This document shows, piece after piece, positions 4,637 through 11,881 of a stretch of DNA of 14,662 nt; position 1 is the stretch's first letter, and the number at the start of each line of letters is the position of its first letter. The stretch covers positions 1-14,662 of the forward strand of contig JAKJDA010000031.1 in the NCBI GenBank assembly GCA_022706165.1, written 5' to 3'. The DNA comes from Candidatus Hydrogenedentota bacterium. Its GTDB lineage: Bacteria > Hydrogenedentota > Hydrogenedentia > Hydrogenedentales > SLHB01. The notes under the pieces are model-generated. The model saw only the letters and a list, made by a program, of their open reading frames with translations. It was not told the origin of the DNA and did no database searches. The position numbers and the translations under genes are program-made.

Positions 4637-7492
4637 ATGAGGATTCACTATCAAGCGCGTTGTACAGCGTTGGTTCTGATAGGCGTGACGGCGGCTCTGT
4701 TGGGCGGGACGATCGCCGAAGCCACCACCAATCGCGTGTTGCTCGTCGGCGACAGTTGGACGGGCGCCATGTGGAGCTACCGGAACTTGCGCGATACGTT
4801 TGTGGCGGCCGGATTTTCCGACCCCGTGGAGAAGGGCGACGTAACGGCCATCGGCGGCACCACGGCGGCGTGGTGGGCGCAGTCGGCCAATCTGGCGCTT
4901 ATCACAAGCGAACTGAACAACAATCCGACCATTGACATGGTTCACCTCAGCATGGGGGGCAACGATTTTCTGGCGGGCCAGGGCGCCGGAGGATGGTATG
5001 TGTCGATGGGGTCCGCGGCGGAGACGGCGCTATTCACCACGATCAAGAACAACATCGAGGTCGTGATCCAGCATATCTTGAATCTTCGCCCGGACATTCA
5101 CATCGTGATCTGCAGTTACGACTACATCAACTTGTGGGACACGTTGAACATTCAAGCCAACCAACTGATGTGGGCCAACCTCGGCTCGCCGACCCCGCGT
5201 CAGTTGAATGAAGCGCTGATCCGGCTGGGGGAACGGCAGCGCGATCTCGCCCAGGATTACGGCGCGGCGGTGACCTACGTCAACAACTGGGGCCTGATGC
5301 ATTATTACGAGGGGTATAACGCGGTTTTTCAGCCCGGCCAGTATGCGGCTCCGTGGGGCCACCCGAGCTATCCATGGGAGAAATCGACCTGCGGCGGCAA
5401 CAACGGCGATGACGCGATTCACCTGAATGATCACGGGTATGACCTCATTGCGCTCAACTGCTACGTCAACTTCTACCGGTATTTCATCGACCCGAATGCG
5501 GGCTCGTTGCCTCCCGGCATCGATGACTATTACCCCGCCATGCCGCCGGCGGACTACCAGACGCTGTTCTACGACGGCTTTGAAAGCGGCTACGGCAATT
5601 GGATCACCAGCGGCGTGTCGCTCAAGTCGTTGAACACCTATTGGGGGACATGGTCGCTCGAACTGGACAACAGCGATTACGCGATCCGCGCGCAGAACAT
5701 GGCCGGCTATGAGAACGTGAAGGTGACGTTCGCGAACAAGATCAGCGGCTACGATGTGTTCCCGCAGGACAAGAGTTACATCGAATACACGACGAATTAC
5801 GGCTCGTCGTGGAACATCCTCCAGACGTTTACGGCCAACGGCGATTGGACCCTTCGGGAATACCTGTTGCCGTCGAGTTGCAACAACAACTCGCTGTTCG
5901 GCATCCGGTATCGCTCGGGCACCAACAGCGGCAGCGACGACGCGTGGCTGGACGAGGTCCGCATTCAGGCGACCGCCATTCCGTACACGCTGTACACGAT
6001 GACGGCCCGCGCGAACGGCGCCGGCACGGTGAGCGTCAGCCCGGCGGCCTACTACGGCAACAATCAGTATATCGCCGGCACGAACGTCACGCTGACGGCC
6101 ACCCCGGTCAACGGCTGGACCTTCACCGGGTGGTCCGGGTCGATCTCGGGCACGACGAACCCGGTCGTGGTTAACATGAATGCCTCGAAGAACATCACGG
6201 CGACGTTTGTCGATGCATCCGGAAGGCCCGGCATGACGGCCGATCAGACCGACTGGATGCGGTGGGTGAGCTGGAAGTATTTCAGCGCGAACTGGCCGGT
6301 CGCCAACGCGACGCAGAACCAGGCGATGTACAATAAAGCCGAGGAAGCGCAGAGCGCGTTCAACACCTACCACCAGCCGTATGGTCAGGCCGCCAATATC
6401 TGGTACACCGATTACACGCGCCAGACGATCGGCGAGTACCACGCCATCGGCGACAGCACGACGTTCCTGGGGTATTACCTTGGCGGTCTGTGCAACAAGT
6501 ACGCCGTCACCGGCGACGGGGCGACGTTGACCCTCATCAACAACGTGCTCGACACGCTCGACTGGATGACCTTGTGCACGGGCAAGACGGGCTATATCCC
6601 GCGTTTCGTCGGCTTGGCGAATGACCCGGCGTATCAGTCCTACTACCAGAACTACGGCAACGGCTATGCCGCCTGCGTGGCGCCGTGGCAGAATTACGTC
6701 TGGCTGGACTACAGTTCGCGCGACACCTACACCGGCGCCGCGTTCGGCTTGGCCAACGTGTGGATTCACGTCGCCGACGCCAACACCCGCGCCAAGTGTC
6801 AGACGATCACCGAGCGCATCCTGGATCGCCTGATTGCCGATTCGTGGAACGTGATTAGCCCGACCAACAAGTTCACGAACCTGACCCCGGGCTTCGTCGC
6901 CATGTGGCAGCGCATCGCCATCACGATGAACGATCCCAAATACGGCTCGCAGACCAGTTACGGCCAATGGTTCGGGCTGTGGCACGACGCGGGCGGCATG
7001 GATATCCACGACAAGTATTTCGCCGATTACTTTGCGAACATCTTGGGCACGTGCCAGCTCTACCTCGTGCGCAAGATGGAGACCAATCAGGACAAGATCA
7101 ACACCCTGAACGACCACCTGCTCAAGGCGGCCGAGTCGGATGGCGGCGATCACCTGAACGCCCATATGGCGGCGTGCTATGTTGCCGCATCGGGCAGCCC
7201 CACCCGCAACGTCCCGCGTGGCGTGTTGCAGGGCGGCATGATCGACCTGCCCTCCCAGGCCTACTGGATGATCGGGGTGGACAACTCCGCCAACCCTGCC
7301 TATCCGCATAAGGACGCCGACAATTCGCTGTGCGCCATTCTCCCGCATGACAAGGTGCGCGGTGAATACGTGTGGCAGAACAGTCCGTGCGATTTGGCCG
7401 GCGGCGCGAATGCTCCGATCGCGTTCATGATGCTCGATCGCTTCGTGCCCTACTGGATGGGGCGTCAGTGCGGCGCCATCGCGGCCCCGTGA
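4637..7492 (+). CDS. Secreted multidomain SGNH/GDSL hydrolase with InlB-like repeat and uncharacterised C-terminal domain
   Basis: A 951-residue exported protein. A Sec signal peptide (basic MRIHYQAR, hydrophobic core, AEA cut after about residue 29) precedes an SGNH hydrolase domain (about 32-285). GDSW gives nucleophile S40, G73 fits block II, GGND gives N109, and D259-A-I-H262 supplies the Asp/His pair, so esterase activity (for example on acylated glycans) is likely. Residues about 310-446 form a beta-sandwich-like module (DGFESGYGNW ... GSDDAWLDEVRI). Residues about 455-525 match the divergent InlB B-repeat form (GAGTV ... GWTFTGWSG ... ITATF). Residues about 535-951 are a Trp-, Tyr- and Cys-rich, mainly helical domain that may be an alpha/alpha toroid, which I cannot assign. 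The ATG at 4637 has GAAAGGA 5 nt upstream; the frame extends to 4571 but the signal peptide fixes the start. It is a single-gene unit. No sorting signal was seen at the C-terminus. Confidence 0.9.
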   Translation: MRIHYQARCTALVLIGVTAALLGGTIAEATTNRVLLVGDSWTGAMWSYRNLRDTFVAAGFSDPVEKGDVTAIGGTTAAWWAQSANLALITSELNNNPTIDMVHLSMGGNDFLAGQGAGGWYVSMGSAAETALFTTIKNNIEVVIQHILNLRPDIHIVICSYDYINLWDTLNIQANQLMWANLGSPTPRQLNEALIRLGERQRDLAQDYGAAVTYVNNWGLMHYYEGYNAVFQPGQYAAPWGHPSYPWEKSTCGGNNGDDAIHLNDHGYDLIALNCYVNFYRYFIDPNAGSLPPGIDDYYPAMPPADYQTLFYDGFESGYGNWITSGVSLKSLNTYWGTWSLELDNSDYAIRAQNMAGYENVKVTFANKISGYDVFPQDKSYIEYTTNYGSSWNILQTFTANGDWTLREYLLPSSCNNNSLFGIRYRSGTNSGSDDAWLDEVRIQATAIPYTLYTMTARANGAGTVSVSPAAYYGNNQYIAGTNVTLTATPVNGWTFTGWSGSISGTTNPVVVNMNASKNITATFVDASGRPGMTADQTDWMRWVSWKYFSANWPVANATQNQAMYNKAEEAQSAFNTYHQPYGQAANIWYTDYTRQTIGEYHAIGDSTTFLGYYLGGLCNKYAVTGDGATLTLINNVLDTLDWMTLCTGKTGYIPRFVGLANDPAYQSYYQNYGNGYAACVAPWQNYVWLDYSSRDTYTGAAFGLANVWIHVADANTRAKCQTITERILDRLIADSWNVISPTNKFTNLTPGFVAMWQRIAITMNDPKYGSQTSYGQWFGLWHDAGGMDIHDKYFADYFANILGTCQLYLVRKMETNQDKINTLNDHLLKAAESDGGDHLNAHMAACYVAASGSPTRNVPRGVLQGGMIDLPSQAYWMIGVDNSANPAYPHKDADNSLCAILPHDKVRGEYVWQNSPCDLAGGANAPIAFMMLDRFVPYWMGRQCGAIAAP

Positions 7493-7522
7493 TCGGGTCG
7501 TAGCGCGATTCGTGACAGTCTC

Positions 7523-7574
7523 CAAGGCGGGGCGTCCTGCAAAGGGCGCCCCGCCTTGCATCGTGACGTTTTTT
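7523..7574 (+). terminator. Strong hairpin followed by a T-run, between convergent genes
   Basis: CAAGGCGGGGCG (7523-7534) pairs perfectly with CGCCCCGCCTTG (7547-7558). The loop can add C-G pairs, giving a stem of about 15 bp. A run of six T follows at 7569-7574, ten nt past the stem, which is farther than in a classical intrinsic terminator. It lies 30 nt after the secreted hydrolase stop. The minus strand has no T-run beyond the stem, so termination of uvrB transcripts here is less clear. Confidence 0.6.
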
Positions 7575-7619
7575 CGGAAGGCGTCGGGGCTTCCCGCGCT
7601 TTTCGGACGTTATTCGCGT

Positions 7620-9626
7620 TTACAGGCCTTCTTCGATTTGCCTGCGCTCCAGTGCGCGGATGCGGTCGCGGCATTCGGCGGCCTTTTCAAATTCCATGCG
7701 GTCGGCGGCGGCTTTCATGCGTTTGCGGAGGTCGCGCAGGGTTTTGTCGAGGTTGAAAGAGGCGACATATGCGGCCTCTTCCTCGGCGGCCTTGGGCACG
7801 GTGACGTAGTCGCGTTCGTGGATGCTTTGGAGCGCCTCCGAGATGTTTTTTTGCACCGAACGCGGCGTGATCTTGTGCTTTTTGTTGTACGCGAGTTGCT
7901 TGGCGCGGCGACGGCTCATCTCGGCGATGGCGCGCTCCATCGACCCCGTCACGGAGTCCGCGTACATCACCACGCGTCCGTTCACGTTGCGGGCGGCGCG
8001 TCCGCAGGTCTGCACGAGACTCGTCTCGGAGCGCAAATATCCTTCCTTGTCCGCATCGAGCACGGCCACAAGCGCCACCTCGGGAATGTCGAGTCCTTCG
8101 CGCAATAAGTTGATGCCGACGAGCACGTCGTATTCGCCCGCGCGCAACGCCCTCACCAACTCGATGCGGTCCAATGTCTCGACGTCGGAGTGCATGTAGC
8201 GCACGCGGATGTTGAGATCGGCCATGTATGCGGTGAGGTCTTCGGCCATGCGTTTGGTCAGCGTCGTGACGAGCGCGCGCTCGTTTTTCTGGACAACCTT
8301 GCGCACTTCGTCGAGGAGATCGTCGACCTGGTTGCTCGCGGGGCGCACCTCGATGGGCGGGTCGACGAGTCCCGTCGGGCGCACAACCTGCTCGACGACG
8401 AGTCCTTCGCTTCGGGTAAGTTCGCGGTGGGCCGGCGTGGCGCTGACGTAGAGCGCCTGTTTCACGCGCTTCTCGAACTCGGGGAATTTGAGGGGTCGGT
8501 TGTCGCGCGCGCACGGCAACCGGAATCCGTAGTCGATCAATTTGTCCTTGCGCGACGCATCGCCCTTGTACATCGCCTCGATTTGCGGCACGGTCACGTG
8601 GCTTTCGTCGATCACGACGATGAAATCCTCGGGGAAATAATCGAGCAACGTATACGGCGGCTCGCCCGGCATGCGGCCATCGAGATGGCGCGAGTAATTC
8701 TCGATGCCGTTGCAGTAGCCGATCTCGGCCATCATCTCGAGATCAAAGCGCGTGCGTTGTTCAAGGCGTTGCGCTTCGAGCAGTTTGTTTTCCGCGCGCA
8801 AGAGATTGAGGCGTCCTTCGAGTTCGACCTGAATCGACGCGATCGCGCGCTGCAAGGTGTCGGCGGTCGTGGCGTAATGCGTGCCGGGATAGATGGCCGT
8901 GCGCCGCAGCTTGCGGTTGACGATCGAGCGCAATGGATCGATCTCGTACAAACCGTCGACTTCGTCGCCGAAGAACTCGACGCGAATCGCGACGGCTCCC
9001 TCGTAGGCCGGGAACACGTCGATGGTGTCGCCGCGCACGCGAAACGCGCCGCGATGAAAATCGATGTCGTTGCGCTGATACTGCATCGCGATGAGGCCCG
9101 CGATGAAGTCGTCACGGGCGATCGTGATGCCCGTGGCGAGTTCGATGCGCAATTGCTGATAGACCTCCGGCGAGCCGATGCCGTAGATGCACGACACGCT
9201 CGCGACGACGATCACGTCATGCCGCGTGAGTAACGATTGGGTCGCGGCGTGGCGCATCTTGTCGATCTCTTCGTTGATCGACGATTCTTTTTCGATGTAC
9301 GTGTCCGTTGTCGGCACATACGCCTCGGGCTGGTAATAATCGTAATAGCTGACGAAGTATTCGACGGCGTTTTCGGGGAAAAGGTCTTTGAACTCGGCGT
9401 ATAGCTGCGCCGCGAGGATTTTGTTTGGGGCAATGACCAACGCGGGGCGGTTCACTTCGGCGATGACGTTCGCGACGGTGAACGTCTTGCCCGAACCCGT
9501 GACGCCGAGAAGCACTTGATGCGGGAGACCGTCGCGCAGACCTTCCGCGAGCGCCGCGATGGCCTGCGGCTGATCGCCTTCCGGCTTGAACGCGCTGACC
9601 AGCCGGAACCGATTTTCCCGATTCAT
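7620..9626 (-). CDS. uvrB: Excinuclease ABC subunit UvrB
   Basis: UvrB, the damage-verifying helicase-like subunit of nucleotide excision repair; it receives DNA from UvrA and recruits UvrC. At 668 residues it matches the usual length (about 670). Seen: Walker A GVTGSGKT (41-48), the Tyr-rich beta-hairpin [12 protein letters not shown] (94-105) that inserts at lesions, the Walker B-like DESH (340-343), helicase motifs in the second RecA-like half ([28 protein letters not shown]), and the C-terminal UVR helical domain (about 629-664) that binds UvrC. The ATG at 9626 overlaps the rel TGA as ATGA, and the local ribosome site is weak, so coupled translation is probable. Everything needed for function appears intact. 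Pairing with rel is unusual; uvrB is normally alone or near uvrA or uvrC. Confidence 0.98.
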   Translation of the reverse strand: MNRENRFRLVSAFKPEGDQPQAIAALAEGLRDGLPHQVLLGVTGSGKTFTVANVIAEVNRPALVIAPNKILAAQLYAEFKDLFPENAVEYFVSYYDYYQPEAYVPTTDTYIEKESSINEEIDKMRHAATQSLLTRHDVIVVASVSCIYGIGSPEVYQQLRIELATGITIARDDFIAGLIAMQYQRNDIDFHRGAFRVRGDTIDVFPAYEGAVAIRVEFFGDEVDGLYEIDPLRSIVNRKLRRTAIYPGTHYATTADTLQRAIASIQVELEGRLNLLRAENKLLEAQRLEQRTRFDLEMMAEIGYCNGIENYSRHLDGRMPGEPPYTLLDYFPEDFIVVIDESHVTVPQIEAMYKGDASRKDKLIDYGFRLPCARDNRPLKFPEFEKRVKQALYVSATPAHRELTRSEGLVVEQVVRPTGLVDPPIEVRPASNQVDDLLDEVRKVVQKNERALVTTLTKRMAEDLTAYMADLNIRVRYMHSDVETLDRIELVRALRAGEYDVLVGINLLREGLDIPEVALVAVLDADKEGYLRSETSLVQTCGRAARNVNGRVVMYADSVTGSMERAIAEMSRRRAKQLAYNKKHKITPRSVQKNISEALQSIHERDYVTVPKAAEEEAAYVASFNLDKTLRDLRKRMKAAADRMEFEKAAECRDRIRALERRQIEEGL

Positions 9627-11701
9627 TTGGTGAAAGCCTTCAGCGCGTGGGGAGGGAGTTTGTGCACTTCGGTGACGCCCGCAACCGTGCGCACCGTCGC
9701 CGCGACGCGGTCGACGCTGTCGTTATCGGGGGCTTCGAAGACAAACTCGAACACGCTCTTGCCGGCGGCGTCTGGCTTGAGTTCCGCGCGTGAAATGCTG
9801 ATGTTCATCGGGCGCAACGCGTTGGTGATGTCGGCCAGCAGGTTGGGCCGCTGCGACGTGGTGACGCGCATGCCGACGGTCACGTGGTCTTCGCCCTCCC
9901 AGCTTGCCTCGATGATGCGGTGCGGATCGCGCGTGGTGCGCGCGAAGTTTTTGCAGTCGGCGCGATGGATCGTGATGCCGGGACTCTTGGTCGCGTATCC
10001 GATGACGGGCAGTCCGGGCATCGGATCGCAGCATTTTGCGAACTGGACGGCAATGTTTTTGGCTCCCTGCACGCGGATCATTTTGTGGCGCGTGGCGTCG
10101 TCGACGGCGCGAATGCGGGGGGGCGGAGCGGCGGGCGTGGGGATGACGACGACCGTGTCCTTGCGCAATTGTCCTTCGAGCGGTTCGAGTTGGCCTAGCT
10201 CGCGCAGGCGCTGCCGGATGCGCGATCGGGCCTTGCCGGTGACGACGATGTCGAGCCAGTCAAGGTGAGGCGTCTGGTTTTTCGAGGTGAGAATCTCGAC
10301 GACGTCGCCCGTCTGCAAATTGTAGCGCAACGGCACCATGCGGGCATTCACCCGCGCGCCGATGCAGTGATGGCCGACGTCGGAGTGGACGAGATACGCG
10401 AAATCGAGCGGCGTTGCGCCGACGGGAAGCTCTTTCACTTCTCCCTTGGGCGTGAACACGTACACGTCCGATGTGCTGACGTCGCGGCGGACGCTGTCGA
10501 TGAGTTCATCGGCGGCGTGGGCGTCTTGCAGCCATTCGTACATCTGCCGCAGCCACTGCAACTGTTCGTCGAACTTTTTGTCGTCTTGTTTGCTGGCGCC
10601 TTCCTTGTACTTCCAATGCGCGGCGATGCCTTCCCGGGCGGTGCGGTCCATCTCCTCGGTGCGAATCTGAATCTCGAGCGCCATGCCGTTTTCGCGCATG
10701 ACCGTCGTGTGGATGGACTGATAGCCGTTCACCTTGGGCATGGCAATGTAGTCCTTGAAGCGTCCCGGCACCGGAGGCCACAAGTGGTGCACGACGCCCA
10801 GCGCGTTGTAGCAGCCCGACACCGTCTGCGTGATGATGCGCACGGCGAGGACGTCGAGAATCTCGTTGTAATCTTTCCCTTGCTGCAGCATTTTCTGATA
10901 GATGCTGTAGAGATGCTTGGGCCGCCCGATGACCGTCGCCGAGACTTCGGCTTCCTCGAGTTTTTCCTCGAGGAATTTGATGGTTTCATCGAGCCACGCC
11001 TCGCGCTCGCGGCGTTTCATCGCCACCGACGCGGCGACGTTTTTGTATTCCACGGGCTTGATGGCGTGGAAGGCGTGGTCTTCCAGTTCCCACTTCCATC
11101 GCGCGATGCCAAGCCGGTGCGCGAGCGGCGCGTACAGTTCGAGCGTCTCGCGTCCGATGATGACGCGCTTTTCCTGCGGCAGGAACTCGATGGTGCGCAT
11201 GTTGTGCAGCCGGTCCGCCAGCTTGATGAGGATGACGCGCACGTCCTTGGCCGTGGCGACGAGCATTTTGCGCAGGTTGACGGCTTGCTTTTCGACGTCC
11301 GTGACCTTGGCCGACGGAAAGTTGATCGCGCCGATCTTGGTCACTCCGTCGACCAGCGCGGCGATTTCGCCGCCGAAGGTGTGTTCGAGTTCCGCGCGCG
11401 AGACGGGCGTGTCTTCGAGCGTGTCGTGCAACAGGGCCGCGGCGATGGTCGTCGTGTCGAGTTCCAACTGGGCGAGAATCTTGGCCACGGCGATGCAATG
11501 CGAAACATACGGCTCGCCCGACAGGCGCATCTGCCATTTGTGCGCCTCGTTCGCCACGCGATACGCGTTGCGGACGAGTTCCAAGTCGGCCTCCGGTGAA
11601 TTTTTCCGGATCAACTTCAGCAATTTGGCGAATTCGGTTCTCACGCGTGCGTCTGTCCCTTTTCGTCTCCCGTGAAATACGATCTTAGCATGTTCGCCCA
11701 T
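9623..11701 (-). CDS. rel: Bifunctional (p)ppGpp synthetase/hydrolase, Rel/SpoT family
   Basis: Stringent-response enzyme that makes and degrades (p)ppGpp in the cytoplasm and on ribosomes. Numbered from this ATG (692 residues): HD hydrolase domain with H68, HD 92-93 and ED 96-97; synthetase domain with [12 protein letters not shown] from 260 and [19 protein letters not shown] from 314; TGS domain about 411-473; the conserved Cys region with CC 557-558 and C583; C-terminal ACT domain about 613-690. The RFKD form at 314-317 is the RxKD signature of bifunctional enzymes, not the ExDD of synthetase-only RelA, and the HD site is intact. Start is uncertain. The ATG at 11701 has AGGA 5 nt upstream. 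A GTG at 11644 would give 673 residues, start nearer that of other Rel proteins, and follow an extended -10-like box. Longer open frame upstream is not protein-like. uvrB follows with a 4-nt overlap. Confidence 0.95.
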   Translation of the reverse strand: MGEHAKIVFHGRRKGTDARVRTEFAKLLKLIRKNSPEADLELVRNAYRVANEAHKWQMRLSGEPYVSHCIAVAKILAQLELDTTTIAAALLHDTLEDTPVSRAELEHTFGGEIAALVDGVTKIGAINFPSAKVTDVEKQAVNLRKMLVATAKDVRVILIKLADRLHNMRTIEFLPQEKRVIIGRETLELYAPLAHRLGIARWKWELEDHAFHAIKPVEYKNVAASVAMKRREREAWLDETIKFLEEKLEEAEVSATVIGRPKHLYSIYQKMLQQGKDYNEILDVLAVRIITQTVSGCYNALGVVHHLWPPVPGRFKDYIAMPKVNGYQSIHTTVMRENGMALEIQIRTEEMDRTAREGIAAHWKYKEGASKQDDKKFDEQLQWLRQMYEWLQDAHAADELIDSVRRDVSTSDVYVFTPKGEVKELPVGATPLDFAYLVHSDVGHHCIGARVNARMVPLRYNLQTGDVVEILTSKNQTPHLDWLDIVVTGKARSRIRQRLRELGQLEPLEGQLRKDTVVVIPTPAAPPPRIRAVDDATRHKMIRVQGAKNIAVQFAKCCDPMPGLPVIGYATKSPGITIHRADCKNFARTTRDPHRIIEASWEGEDHVTVGMRVTTSQRPNLLADITNALRPMNISISRAELKPDAAGKSVFEFVFEAPDNDSVDRVAATVRTVAGVTEVHKLPPHALKAFTK
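11682..11690 (-). promoter_or_regulatory. Possible extended -10 promoter of rel
   Basis: Read on the minus strand, TGC-TAAGAT is an extended -10 type element (TGn plus a 4-of-6 hexamer) without a recognisable -35. Transcription from it would start near 11675, downstream of the ATG at 11701, and would force use of the GTG at 11644. It is weak evidence on its own and is recorded because it bears on the choice of start codon. Confidence 0.25.
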
Positions 11702-11791
11702 CGCGTTCCTACGGCGGGTTCGGGGACCGGAGCCGGGCTCCGAGCCGCGTCGATCGGCGCAAGGCCGCCTCGCCGGAAGCGCCTTGCCTTC

Positions 11792-11821
11792 TGGACAAAC
11801 GCCCGCGTCCGCGACTATTGT
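11792..11821 (+). promoter_or_regulatory. Possible promoter of the ankyrin-repeat gene
   Basis: TGGACA (11792-11797; 5 of 6) and TATTGT (11816-11821; 4 of 6) are separated by 18 nt and sit about 60 nt before the ankyrin gene ATG. The spacing is acceptable and there is no better candidate in the short divergent region shared with rel. The match is moderate. Confidence 0.4.
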
Positions 11822-11881
11822 GGTGAACGTTGCAGGATGGCGCCCCCGGGGCGCATAAACGGAAACGGGAGATCGTGTCAC

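Noticed and set aside
5030..7561. 843-codon minus-strand open frame opposite the secreted hydrolase
   Set aside because: The plus strand carries a signal peptide and a full SGNH catalytic set. The antisense translation is Arg/Val-rich, has no recognisable domain, and its start lies across the terminator hairpin.
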